Of a DNA stretch of 64,000 nt, positions 44,221 to 53,113 are shown piece after piece. The position numbers were made by a program, and so were the translations under genes. The DNA comes from Christensenellaceae bacterium (GTDB taxonomy: Bacteria; Bacillota; Clostridia; Christensenellales; Aristaeellaceae). The stretch's first letter is position 1. Each line of letters starts with the position of its first letter. The stretch covers positions 1-64,000 of the forward strand of contig DUQK01000064.1 in assembly GCA_012837835.1 (NCBI GenBank), given 5' to 3'. The notes under the pieces are model-generated. The model had not been told where the DNA came from. It saw only the letters and a list, made by a program, of their open reading frames with translations, and ran no database searches.

Positions 44221-45135
44221 CTATTTCTCTAGGTTGGAAAAGCTATTCCTAACATAAGGTATTGTAACTACCATCAACAATAAGCTAAGAACAATAGCCA
44301 TAGCAGATGCGTATCCCATATTAAGCTTGCTCGCCTCCTGATATATGTATACGCTCAAGGTACGCGTTGCATTGGCGGGACCGCCGTTAGTCATATTAAA
44401 AATAACGTCAACAGAGTTGGTAACCCAAATAATTCTGAGCATAGTCGTTACAAAAATAGTGTTTTTAAGCGAAGGTATGGTTATATATATAAGTTTCTTC
44501 CAAACAGTAGCGCCATCAATATCAGCAGCTTCATACAAGTCATGGGATATATTCTGCAAGCCCGCCAGTATCATAAGAGCAAAAAACGGTATACCCTGCC
44601 ATATGATTGTAGTAACAACCGAAGGCATTGCGGTTTGTTTGTTTGCTAAAAAAGCTATTTTCTCATTAATTATTCCGCTTCTTATTAGCAAATCGTTTAA
44701 TACTCCGAAATTTCCGTCAAAAATCCAGCTCCACATAAGCGCAATAAGCACTCCGGGAGTAACCCAAGGGATAAGGCTTAACGACCTTACTATGCCCCTT
44801 CCCTTAAAATATTGATTCAAAAGTAATGCCAAGCAAAATCCGAATAAAAATTGACCTCCAACTCCAAAGAACACCCACTCTATAGTACGCATTAGAGAAT
44901 TAAAAAACCTTTTACTTGTGGAACCGAATAATATGCTTGTATAGTTATCAAAGCCTATAAACTGAGATTTATATAGCCTCGTCAAATCATAATCCATAAA
45001 GCTTAATTTTAAGGCAACAATTATGGGGTAGGCTACAACAAGCACTACGAAAAACAGCGCAGGCAGCAAAAGCAAATAAGGCCAAACAACCTTAAGTTTT
45101 TTGTTCTTTATACTATTGCTTAATACGTTTTTCAA
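44221..45135 (-). CDS. Carbohydrate ABC transporter permease (MalF type), uronate operon
   Basis: 304 residues, TTG start with AAGGA upstream. Six helices; EAA loop YEAADIDGATVWKK near residue 212. Partner of the MalG-type permease. Separated from the binding-protein gene by a 15-bp perfect hairpin. Confidence 0.92.
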   Translation of the reverse strand: MKNVLSNSIKNKKLKVVWPYLLLLPALFFVVLVVAYPIIVALKLSFMDYDLTRLYKSQFIGFDNYTSILFGSTSKRFFNSLMRTIEWVFFGVGGQFLFGFCLALLLNQYFKGRGIVRSLSLIPWVTPGVLIALMWSWIFDGNFGVLNDLLIRSGIINEKIAFLANKQTAMPSVVTTIIWQGIPFFALMILAGLQNISHDLYEAADIDGATVWKKLIYITIPSLKNTIFVTTMLRIIWVTNSVDVIFNMTNGGPANATRTLSVYIYQEASKLNMGYASAMAIVLSLLLMVVTIPYVRNSFSNLEK

Positions 45136-45178
45136 TACGCTTGTCCTTTTCTATAGGATAATCTACATATCAACGCTG

Positions 45179-45211
45179 TTCACTAAGGCGGAAAAATTCC
45201 GCCTTAGTGAA
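45179..45211 (-). terminator. Hairpin between binding-protein and permease genes
   Basis: TTCACTAAGGCGGAA (45179-45193), loop AAA, TTCCGCCTTAGTGAA (45197-45211): perfect 15-bp stem. Probably a partial terminator or an mRNA end stabiliser giving more binding protein than permease. Confidence 0.75.
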
Positions 45212-45239
45212 TTATCATCTGCATTGAATCTAATAATTA

Positions 45240-46469
45240 TTACTCCCAAAGCAGTGCTTGAAGCTCTTCCATGCACTCTTTGGCTGTGGTTTCGCCGAGC
45301 AAAGCCTGTTGAATTATTGAAGGCCACTCACTAATCCATGATGTTGTGGTTTCTCTTATGGGAAGAATACCGGCAACCGATTGACCTTCTATGGAAACCT
45401 TCATGAAGCGGTCGTTTTGGAAACGCTCAAGTCCCTGCACGCTTGATGCAACGGGCACGTTGCCAGTTACTGAACACCATGTTTCCTGACCTTTGCCTGC
45501 CGCAAGGTACGCCAGCCACTCAAAAGCAGCTTCTTTATCCTCGCAGGAAGAGAACATTACATTTTCCGTATCGCCCATTGAGGTCCATTGACCCTTTCCG
45601 GCAGGGAATATAAATGCGTCTACGTCTTCTCCGAACTGCTCTATCATCTGCGCAGAGGAGCCTGTGTGATGAATTGTCATAGCTGTGATGCCGGACTGGA
45701 AGCCATCAATTACCTGTGAAAAGCCGTCATTTGGCGCGGTTGGCGGCGCATAGCCATTGGTAAACAGGTCGATATAATCCTGCATGCCTTTAATTGACTC
45801 TTCACTATCTAATGTTTCAAAAGTACCGCCGTTTGCGTAGATGAAGCAGCCCCAAGGCTCCTGTCCGCCGTTTGAGCCCCTCATGCCAAATCCGTATACA
45901 TCGGTTACGCCATCGCCATCGGTATCACGGGTGAGTTTTTCGCATGCTTCTAAAAACTCCTCGTAAGTTTTCGGCACTTCAATACCTGCCTCCTTATACA
46001 TTGAGGGGCGATAGTACACATAAAGAACCTGCACGTTCCACGGCATTACATATACGCTGTCAGTTCCGCTTGCGCCTCTCATGACATTGTACATGTTCTC
46101 GTTTATTTCGTCTTTTTTGTCCCATTTCTCAATGAACGGATCGAGGTTTTCAAGCAGACCATTGTTTACAAACGATGGCGTTGCGGTAAGCTTGAAAGTT
46201 GCAACATCAGGACCGCCGCCCCCTATTGCTGCTTGCAAAAGAGTGTTTGAGTAGGAACCTCCATCCCAAGGGATTTGTTCACCAACGATTACCGTACCTT
46301 TGCTGTTTGTAGCATTGAAGTCGGCAATCATCTCTCTCATGGTTGCGGCATATTTGTCATTGTCAGCCCAAAACCAGTAAGTAAGTGTAGTTCCTTCAGC
46401 ATTTGTTGCTATAGGGATGATTGAAACAACCATCACCAATGCGAGTAGAACATTGAGTAATCTTTTCAT
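45240..46469 (-). CDS. Extracellular sugar-binding protein, uronate operon
   Basis: 409 residues from ATG 46469; AAAGGAG seven bases upstream favours it over the ATG at 46475. Signal peptide about 1-24 (TNA-EG) with no lipobox cysteine, unusual for a monoderm. Family-1 binding-protein features: LTYWFWADNDKY, DTDGDGVTDVYGFG and PWNVQVLYVYYRPS. First structural gene after the GntR repressor. Confidence 0.9.
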   Translation of the reverse strand: MKRLLNVLLALVMVVSIIPIATNAEGTTLTYWFWADNDKYAATMREMIADFNATNSKGTVIVGEQIPWDGGSYSNTLLQAAIGGGGPDVATFKLTATPSFVNNGLLENLDPFIEKWDKKDEINENMYNVMRGASGTDSVYVMPWNVQVLYVYYRPSMYKEAGIEVPKTYEEFLEACEKLTRDTDGDGVTDVYGFGMRGSNGGQEPWGCFIYANGGTFETLDSEESIKGMQDYIDLFTNGYAPPTAPNDGFSQVIDGFQSGITAMTIHHTGSSAQMIEQFGEDVDAFIFPAGKGQWTSMGDTENVMFSSCEDKEAAFEWLAYLAAGKGQETWCSVTGNVPVASSVQGLERFQNDRFMKVSIEGQSVAGILPIRETTTSWISEWPSIIQQALLGETTAKECMEELQALLWE

Positions 46470-46471
46470 AT

Positions 46472-47152
46472 TCATTCTCCTTTCAATTTTTTCTCGATGT
46501 CTAACAAAGTGCTTTTGATATGTCGGGCAGTAAATTCACTTGCCAAGTCCCCATTTCTATCCTTTATGGCTTCCAATATTTGCTTGTGGAAATAAATTGC
46601 TCTTGAAAAGCTTCCTTCGAGATTTGACGTGTGTTTGTAGCCATGCTCTATCGCTTCAAAAATAACAGGATAAACGCGCTTTAATACATCGTTTCTTGTA
46701 CACTGACCAATAGCTATATGGAATTGATAGTCCTTTGTATGATAGTCTTTACTATTCGCATTCGCTTCTTCCATTTCAGCTATTAGCTTAGACATAAGCT
46801 CTATATCTTTTTCCGTTCTGCGTAAGGCGGCTATCCTTGCAATGCTCGGTTCCATTATAAGCCTAACTTCCATAAGCTCGGGAAGAAGCCTTGTTTGGTC
46901 CGTAAAGCTTAAACCCAGCGGGTCTTTAGACAGCCCTGTATTTAGCGCCACGAAAGAACCAAGACCGTGCCTTATTTCTACAATATTCCCCGCCTCTAAA
47001 ATCTTCATAGCTTCCCTTATGGTAGAGCGGCTTACTGAAAATTTGTCAGATAGAGCCTTTTCGGTGGGCAGTTTTTCTCCAACTTTAATAGGTTCGTCGA
47101 TGATATATTCGCGAATTCGCTCTGCTATTATGTCCGGTAGTTTTGCTTGCAT
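46472..47152 (-). CDS. GntR/FadR-family repressor of the uronate operon
   Basis: 226 residues from ATG 47152 with GGTGAG upstream. N-terminal winged helix-turn-helix (about 1-70; EKLPTEKALSDKFSVSRSTI is the GntR signature) and a C-terminal FCD ligand domain with metal-binding His residues (about 80-220; YQFHIAIGQ, FHKQILEAI, TARHIKS). First gene of the operon, its stop a few bases before the binding-protein start. UxuR/ExuR-like repressors of this family bind fructuronate or tagaturonate. An operator-like repeat lies just upstream. Confidence 0.92.
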   Translation of the reverse strand: MQAKLPDIIAERIREYIIDEPIKVGEKLPTEKALSDKFSVSRSTIREAMKILEAGNIVEIRHGLGSFVALNTGLSKDPLGLSFTDQTRLLPELMEVRLIMEPSIARIAALRRTEKDIELMSKLIAEMEEANANSKDYHTKDYQFHIAIGQCTRNDVLKRVYPVIFEAIEHGYKHTSNLEGSFSRAIYFHKQILEAIKDRNGDLASEFTARHIKSTLLDIEKKLKGE

Positions 47153-47191
47153 ATACAACACTCACCTTGCCAAATTTATGTTCAACAGTTA

Positions 47192-47239
47192 TCAGATGTC
47201 TGTTGTCTGAACTCTATCACAACAATTTATCCTTGTCAA
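47192..47239 (-). promoter_or_regulatory. Promoter and overlapping repressor operator of the uronate operon
   Basis: Minus-strand TTGACA (47234-47239), 17 bases, TAGAGT (47211-47216). Immediately downstream, over the expected start of transcription, lies TCAGA-N9-TCTGA (47192-47210), within a wider imperfect repeat of CAGACA units, fitting a GntR/FadR site that would block transcription. Confidence 0.7.
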
Positions 47240-47290
47240 GATATTTTAATATCAAAATTGTTTAGTTTCTCAAATATCGGTTTAAAAAAA

Positions 47291-48595
47291 CTAAAGTCCG
47301 TTAGCTATTTCATAAAGTGCTTTTTTCGTTTCATATAACAGTACTTCAGGGGCTTTTTCAGAGAAAGGAGATACTTCAACTTCATATCCTCCTTGCTTAT
47401 AAGCTTCTTCTGTAGGCAGATAGCCCGAATATCCCCCCGCATAACCTATTATTACAGCATTAAGCCCTAAGCTTTTTGCGTATTCTTTTATTTCTATGCC
47501 TATTTCACAGAACATTTCAAGCGGGAATGTGATAAACACAAATTCTCCCATTTTAATTAGAGATACCTTTATTTTGCAGTGAGTATCATTCCCCACATTT
47601 GCTATATTATCCATAATACATTTTAGGTATATTATATCAAGCTCTATTTTTCTTTTTTCTTCCGGCGAGTTGTTTTGATATAAAGCTTCGCTTCTTTTGT
47701 CTATTTTGACGGCTATCTCTTGCAAGCTTGGTAAGCCGTTCTTTAATGGCAATAATATATCTTTTTCTATTATTTCTATGTCGTTTATCTGCGTACATTC
47801 TCCCTTAGATATAATATCCATTACTTTTCTGCTTATTCTGTTTGCTACTTCCTCAGCTTTTTTATAGCTTCTAAAGCTCATACTTATACCAAGCGCGCTG
47901 TCATCGCTGGAATAGCCTATGTTTATATCCCCTGCTGCGCCGTTTGTAAAAAGCACCACAACGCCATCATATTTTTGCCGCAATGCATTATATATATACG
48001 CAGGATAGTCCGCGGATATTTTATTGTTGTTCGCATCAAGCACTGTACAGTGGCAGGCGAAGTTTATAAGCATACCGCGGACTATATCATTACAATCTTT
48101 AACATATATAAGGCTTAGCTCATTATCTATAGCGCTGCAGTTTGCCCTTCGGTTTTTGCCTACGCCTTCTACTGTGCCCTGTGCAATTTTTATTTTTGCT
48201 TCAAAGCTGTTTTTTATAGCTTCTTTAGAGGCGTCTATTGCTTGACTTACAAAGTAATTGTACCATTTTTCATCAAAAGCATTGGGGTTTGAAAGAGTAC
48301 TTTCCGTATAGGGGCCTGAATGTGTATGGGTAGATGCCAATATTACAGCATCTATACCTGTTTTGCTTTTTATCTCTTTTTCTATTATATTAGCGTTTGA
48401 TATTTCGCATAAATCCGCACTTATTAATAGTAAAGAAAACCTGTCCTTTACATACATAGCCTTTACAAAAAGCGGATCATGCACTTTTTTCGCCGGATTT
48501 TTTCCCCAGCGAGCTGCATAACCCGCAAGATGAGCAGGCTCTTTTGGGCTTATATCTCTTTTGGCAAAGCCGCAGTAAAGCACATTATCCCGCAT
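47291..48595 (-). CDS. Neutral-ceramidase-like zinc hydrolase
   Basis: 434 residues. Matches the N-terminal domain of neutral/alkaline non-lysosomal ceramidases: GFAKRDISPKEPAHLAGYA at the start, LASTHTHSGPYT (zinc His pair), FACHCTVLD (third His) and FTNGAAGDIN. It lacks a signal peptide and the C-terminal ceramidase domain, so it is cytoplasmic. Its start overlaps the nagA stop in an amino-sugar operon, so an amidase action on an N-acyl sugar or peptide-sugar is more likely than ceramide hydrolysis (inference). Last gene of the operon. Confidence 0.82.
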   Translation of the reverse strand: MRDNVLYCGFAKRDISPKEPAHLAGYAARWGKNPAKKVHDPLFVKAMYVKDRFSLLLISADLCEISNANIIEKEIKSKTGIDAVILASTHTHSGPYTESTLSNPNAFDEKWYNYFVSQAIDASKEAIKNSFEAKIKIAQGTVEGVGKNRRANCSAIDNELSLIYVKDCNDIVRGMLINFACHCTVLDANNNKISADYPAYIYNALRQKYDGVVVLFTNGAAGDINIGYSSDDSALGISMSFRSYKKAEEVANRISRKVMDIISKGECTQINDIEIIEKDILLPLKNGLPSLQEIAVKIDKRSEALYQNNSPEEKRKIELDIIYLKCIMDNIANVGNDTHCKIKVSLIKMGEFVFITFPLEMFCEIGIEIKEYAKSLGLNAVIIGYAGGYSGYLPTEEAYKQGGYEVEVSPFSEKAPEVLLYETKKALYEIANGL

Positions 48596-49776
48596 TATGA
48601 TATAAGCTCCCCCGCGAATATAACCTTTTTAACAACTATATCTTTATCAAATATAACTAAATCCGCGTCCATGCCGGGGGCTATGCTGCCCTTGGCTTTT
48701 TCAATGCCCACCGTTTTTGCAGGGGTGTAAGTCATCATTTTAACTGCGTCTACTATGGGCGCACCGCATAGCTTAACCATGTTGCGAACCAGCCTGTCGC
48801 TAGTTGCCACGCTGCCTGCAAAGGCTTTGCCGTCTTTTAATTTCGCAACGCCGTCTTCTATTATTATAACCTGTTTTGAGCTTGCGTCGTATATTTCTTT
48901 TATGTTAGCGGGCAGTCCCGTTGCGCCAAGCGCGTCTGTAACAAGGCATATGTTTTCTGCTCCCTTAAGCTTATAAATAAGCTTAAGCAGGCTTTCGGGC
49001 AGGTGTTTGCCATCGGCTATTATTTCAACCGTCATACCGTCAAGGAAATATGCGGCTTCTATTATACCTGCGTAACGGTAGGCGTTTATCCTGCGCACGG
49101 TAGAAGTGGCGGAATACAGGTGTGTTATGCAATTAACCCCTATTTCATACGCACGCATAACGTCATCAAACATAGCATCAGAGTGTCCTATTGAAAAATG
49201 CACCCCGCGCCTTATGAGCGTTCTCGCCATTTGAAGTGTACCCTCAACTTCAGGCGCTATAGTCCACCTTAGTATAAAAGGATAATCCTCAAACAGGCTT
49301 AAATAGTCCCTTTCATCGGGCGGCTTAAGAAAATCCGGCGATTGTGCACCAAGCTGCGCAGGCGATAAGTAAGGTCCTTCCATATGCACCCCTGCGATAT
49401 AAGGACCGCCTTTTATACACTTCATGGTTTCCCTTACACCTTTAAGTGCGGTTCTATACATATCATATCCCGATGTTGAGAGCGTAGGCACTATAGAAGT
49501 AGTACCATGCTGCAAATGCATTTTACAGCAGGCTATGTTCTTTTCCACATCGCCCATCAGAAAATCTGAATTATTGCCACCGTGAACGTGTATATCTATA
49601 AAACCGGGAGAAACGTAGTTGCCTTCTACGGATATAATCTTATAATCTTCGCCTATGTTTTCGGGCAGACTTTCATGTACAGCTTCTATTTTGCCGTCTA
49701 CTACGCAAATAGAGCCGCCCTTTATCAGCCTCTCTCTAGTTATTATATTGCCGTCTTTAACAAAATATTTTCTCAT
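48595..49776 (-). CDS. nagA: N-acetylglucosamine-6-phosphate deacetylase
   Basis: 393 residues. Removes acetate from GlcNAc-6-phosphate. Motifs: PGFIDIHVHGG, HMEGPYLSPAQ with the metal Glu, FSIGHSDAMF, NCITHLYSA, and catalytic Asp in LVTDALGATG. ATG in 4-base overlap with the SIS gene. Cytoplasmic. Feeds the NagB-like step encoded upstream in the same operon. Confidence 0.94.
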   Translation of the reverse strand: MRKYFVKDGNIITRERLIKGGSICVVDGKIEAVHESLPENIGEDYKIISVEGNYVSPGFIDIHVHGGNNSDFLMGDVEKNIACCKMHLQHGTTSIVPTLSTSGYDMYRTALKGVRETMKCIKGGPYIAGVHMEGPYLSPAQLGAQSPDFLKPPDERDYLSLFEDYPFILRWTIAPEVEGTLQMARTLIRRGVHFSIGHSDAMFDDVMRAYEIGVNCITHLYSATSTVRRINAYRYAGIIEAAYFLDGMTVEIIADGKHLPESLLKLIYKLKGAENICLVTDALGATGLPANIKEIYDASSKQVIIIEDGVAKLKDGKAFAGSVATSDRLVRNMVKLCGAPIVDAVKMMTYTPAKTVGIEKAKGSIAPGMDADLVIFDKDIVVKKVIFAGELIS

Positions 49777-50531
49777 AGAAAGGGTATTCTTCCTTGAAAT
49801 TTTTCAAAATACTGAGCATTCCATTCATCGCCGCCTACGCAATTGCCGCTGCGTAATACTGGTACTTCCTTTCCCTTTTTAGCAAGCAGCTCTATTGTTG
49901 AAATTCCAAGCGCATGCAGCGTAAAACCGCTGGCAAAAGAGGATATTGCTCCCGTCCTTTGCGGAGCGCCTTCAATTTCTATAATGGCATCACCCACAGG
50001 CACCTTAGTGTCTATATGGTAATCCACAATATCGTGCAGGTTTTTCTTTGAAGGATGCCTTGCGGGGTGATCCGGCGGCGTGTTTTCCGCATGGTCAATA
50101 GAGCTTACACCTATAATCTCTGCTCCTATTTCTTTAGCTGTAAGCGCAGCGTCTATTAAAGCCGCATTAATACCATAGGCGTTTACGAGTATCAACAATT
50201 CACCCTTTTTAACACCGTATGTTTCTATTACTATTCTCCCATAACCGAGAAGCCTTTCCACCTTCATTGAGCGCTCGCAGCCGTTTGTCAACAGCGTACC
50301 CCCATCAAGTATTGCATTTATGCACGCAATGCCGCCCGCCCTTCCAAATATTTCCATGGCGGCAACGCCCGAATGCCCGCCGGGGCCATACAGATGTATT
50401 ATCTCTCCGTTTTCAATATGCCTTGCCATAACTTCGGCAGCTTGTCTAATATTGTCCATCTCCTCATCGTATATCCTCTGCAGATGAGCGACAGACTTTG
50501 TTAGATATTCCTTAACCTTATTATTTTCCAA
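49773..50531 (-). CDS. SIS-domain sugar isomerase-like protein
   Basis: 252 residues, TTG start with GGAGG 8 bases upstream. Single SIS fold: HLYGPGGHSGVAAMEIFGRA (about 46-65) and GELLILVNAYGINAALIDAA. Related to UPF0309 sugar-isomerase-domain proteins that sit in amino-sugar operons; substrates are unproved, possibly a phosphosugar or ether-linked muramate. Overlaps nagB at one side and nagA at the other. Confidence 0.85.
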   Translation of the reverse strand: MENNKVKEYLTKSVAHLQRIYDEEMDNIRQAAEVMARHIENGEIIHLYGPGGHSGVAAMEIFGRAGGIACINAILDGGTLLTNGCERSMKVERLLGYGRIVIETYGVKKGELLILVNAYGINAALIDAALTAKEIGAEIIGVSSIDHAENTPPDHPARHPSKKNLHDIVDYHIDTKVPVGDAIIEIEGAPQRTGAISSFASGFTLHALGISTIELLAKKGKEVPVLRSGNCVGGDEWNAQYFEKFQGRIPFL

Positions 50532-51276
50532 TTACTTTCCCTCCAATTATATCTATTTTTGATGCTGAATCCTTATCCAAATATAAAGTACAATCCGGAT
50601 GTTCACGAAGTTTAGTCGCAGGCACCATGGGGCTGATATCCTCAAGCAAGGTATTTCTAACAGCCTCAGCCTTTACAACATAAGGCACAGGCGATACTAT
50701 TTTTGTGCAGCGCATTATCTGTTTTACAGTCATAGATATTGCCTGCTTTGGCACATCATCTATTGTGGCAAACCAGCCCTCTCCAACCTGCTGCATCTTG
50801 CATCTATCGTCCAGATTGACGATTTTGTAAGCATCATCGCAGTCAAAATCAGCAGGGGGGTCATTAAAGGCTATATGCGCGTTTTCCCCTATGCCTATAA
50901 CGCCTATATCTATGGTTTTGCCTTGCATAAGCTTATTTAGCTTTTCCACATTTACCTTTGCATCGCCTTCTCCCTGCACAAACACGGCATTTCCAAGAGG
51001 TACCTTTGAAACAAACCTTTCCTCTAGGTATTTAATAAAGCTTGCGGGGTGGGTTTTATGCAGGTTTACATATTCATCTAAATGGAACATGGTTACCTTA
51101 GACCAGTCAACATCCTCTTTTATAAGCGCCTCAATAGTATAGAACTGAGATTTGCCTGTTGATAAAAGCAGATTAGCCTCTCCCTTTTCAGCTATATTTT
51201 TGTTTAATACTTCTGCAATTTCCTTTGCCGCGGCTATGCCCAGCAGCTTAGGGGTATCAAAAATACTGATTTGCAT
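50521..51276 (-). CDS. nagB: NagB-like glucosamine-6-phosphate deaminase/isomerase, copy 1
   Basis: 251 residues from ATG 51276 with AAAGGAG five bases upstream. Converts glucosamine-6-phosphate to fructose-6-phosphate and ammonia in the family. LLLSTGKSQ (phosphate loop), FHLDEYVNL and GIGENAHIAFNDP are seen. The last motif differs from classical NagB (GxxDGHIAFNEP or NGHIGFNEP) by Ala for Gly and Asp for the catalytic-region Glu, so the substrate may differ. Overlaps the SIS gene by 11 bases. Confidence 0.85.
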   Translation of the reverse strand: MQISIFDTPKLLGIAAAKEIAEVLNKNIAEKGEANLLLSTGKSQFYTIEALIKEDVDWSKVTMFHLDEYVNLHKTHPASFIKYLEERFVSKVPLGNAVFVQGEGDAKVNVEKLNKLMQGKTIDIGVIGIGENAHIAFNDPPADFDCDDAYKIVNLDDRCKMQQVGEGWFATIDDVPKQAISMTVKQIMRCTKIVSPVPYVVKAEAVRNTLLEDISPMVPATKLREHPDCTLYLDKDSASKIDIIGGKVIGK

Positions 51277-51287
51277 ATTTTCTCCTT

Positions 51288-52142
51288 TCATCCTTTAACA
51301 GCCCCGGATAGCAGACCCGATACGAGGCTCCTTTGGAATATCATAAACATTATTATAGGCGGCAGCATAGCAAGCGTAACTACAGCGCCAAGCACGCCGA
51401 ACTGCCAGCCGCCTTCGCCTTTTAGCAGTGTAACGCCAACTGATATAGTCATAGCGCTTTCCCTTGTTACTAGAGTTTTAGATAGCATATATTCGCCCCA
51501 AATATTGTAAAAAGTAAATATAGTAACTATGGACAGCCCTCCGGTTGATGCAGGCAGCATTATATGCAGCCATGTTTCAAACACATTGCAGCCGTCAATC
51601 GTTGCCGCTTCTTCAATTTCGTCGGGTATTTCAATATATACGCTTCGCATAATAAGCAGGCAAAACGGCACGACTGTAGCAACACAGGGCAGTATAAGCC
51701 CAATGTTTGTATTTAAAAGCTTTAAATTGTACTCCATAATATATATGGGTATTAAAAGCACCGCAAGGGGGAAGGTCATCATGAATAATATTATTGAAAG
51801 CATTATGCCCCTGCCCCTAAAAGGCAGTTTTGCAAATGCGTAGCCGCCAAGTGAACAAAAGACAATTGTAAGCAGTACCGAGCTTAGTGTAACTATAAGG
51901 CTATTTTTAAAATACGCGCCGAACTTTCCGAATCTATCGAAAATATATTGGTAATTATCAAAATGTATGCTCCTTGGGAAAAATGTCATATTAGCTGAGA
52001 GTATCTGGCTTTCAAGCTTAACTGAGTTAAACATAGCAAGGAATATAGGGGTTAGCATAAAGAAAGCTATAATTGCCATCAGTATATAAAGCCCGATATG
52101 CCTCGCGCGCCTTACAACTTTACTTATACTTATCTGTGTCAT
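51288..52142 (-). CDS. Carbohydrate ABC permease (MalG type), amino-sugar operon
   Basis: 284 residues, six helices; EAA loop EEAATIDGCNVFETW, end VSGLLSGAVKG. ATG with GGTGGAG upstream. Follows its MalF partner by 9 bases and precedes nagB by 11. Confidence 0.93.
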   Translation of the reverse strand: MTQISISKVVRRARHIGLYILMAIIAFFMLTPIFLAMFNSVKLESQILSANMTFFPRSIHFDNYQYIFDRFGKFGAYFKNSLIVTLSSVLLTIVFCSLGGYAFAKLPFRGRGIMLSIILFMMTFPLAVLLIPIYIMEYNLKLLNTNIGLILPCVATVVPFCLLIMRSVYIEIPDEIEEAATIDGCNVFETWLHIMLPASTGGLSIVTIFTFYNIWGEYMLSKTLVTRESAMTISVGVTLLKGEGGWQFGVLGAVVTLAMLPPIIMFMIFQRSLVSGLLSGAVKG

Positions 52143-52151
52143 TTCTCCACC

Positions 52152-53054
52152 TCACACCTTCTTGCTTATACGCATGTTAAGCAGCGACAGAACCATTATC
52201 AATATACTCATAATAAAGCCGAGCGCCGCACCATAGCCCATTTCTAAATAGGTAAACGACTGCCTATACACATACATATACATAACCGTTGTAGCCGTGC
52301 CCGGTCCGCCCCAAGTAACGAGCGATGGAACTATATATACCTTTAGCGCCTGCAGTATAGCCCATATGCCGGTTACGGCGAACGTTTCCCTTAGGTTAGG
52401 CAGTATTATGCTAAATAGAGTTCTAAAACCGGTAGCGCCGTCAACTATGCCGGCTTCTAGCATATCCTCAGGCAATGCTTGCAGACCGTTTAAAAATAAT
52501 ATAGTTTCAAACCCAACGGTTGCCCATACAGATACTACAACTATGCTTATCATAGCCCAAGGGTTTGTTGAAAGCCATTCTCTTGTTAGATGACCCGCAC
52601 CTAAAATATCCGCAAGGAAATAATTTAACAAACCGTAGTTTTTTTGCAGAATCCAGTTGAATATAAAACTGCTAAGGGATAGCGGAATAACTATAGGTAA
52701 AAAATACGCAGTGCGGAAAACGCTTGTCTTGCCCTTTGCATAGAACAACATAAGCGCAAGTATAAGCCCGCCCAACATAACTAAAACAAAATATAAAATT
52801 GAATAGACCGCTGTAACACCTATGCTGTCAATAAAAGCTGAGTCGTTGAAAGCCTTTACATAGTTCTCTATACCTATAAACTGCGGCTTAGTATCAAAAG
52901 CAAAGTTATACTTAGTTAAGCTAAGGTATAGGGAAGCAAAAAGCGGGTATATCATAAAAACCGTTGCTAACAGAAAGGCGGGAAGCACAAAAACTACTCC
53001 ATACCGAGCTTTTATCCTCTGCCTAGCTGAAAGAGAACGTTTAATTTTCGCCAT
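52152..53054 (-). CDS. Carbohydrate ABC permease (MalF type), amino-sugar operon
   Basis: 300 residues from ATG 53054, with GGAG eight bases upstream; the longer frame to 53090 would run through the intergenic hairpin. Six helices; the EAA-like loop is LEAGIVDGATGFRTL. Pairs with the permease at 51288. Confidence 0.92.
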   Translation of the reverse strand: MAKIKRSLSARQRIKARYGVVFVLPAFLLATVFMIYPLFASLYLSLTKYNFAFDTKPQFIGIENYVKAFNDSAFIDSIGVTAVYSILYFVLVMLGGLILALMLFYAKGKTSVFRTAYFLPIVIPLSLSSFIFNWILQKNYGLLNYFLADILGAGHLTREWLSTNPWAMISIVVVSVWATVGFETILFLNGLQALPEDMLEAGIVDGATGFRTLFSIILPNLRETFAVTGIWAILQALKVYIVPSLVTWGGPGTATTVMYMYVYRQSFTYLEMGYGAALGFIMSILIMVLSLLNMRISKKV

Positions 53055-53080
53055 TAAAATCACTCCATTTTTGTAATATT

Positions 53081-53102
53081 GGGGCGACATTGCTGCCGCC
53101 CC
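53081..53102 (-). terminator. Short hairpin between binding-protein and permease genes
   Basis: GGGGCG (53081-53086) and CGCCCC (53097-53102) across a 10-base loop. It lies in the same place as the stronger hairpins at 45179 and 58927. Confidence 0.5.
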
Positions 53103-53113
53103 TATGGGCGCTA

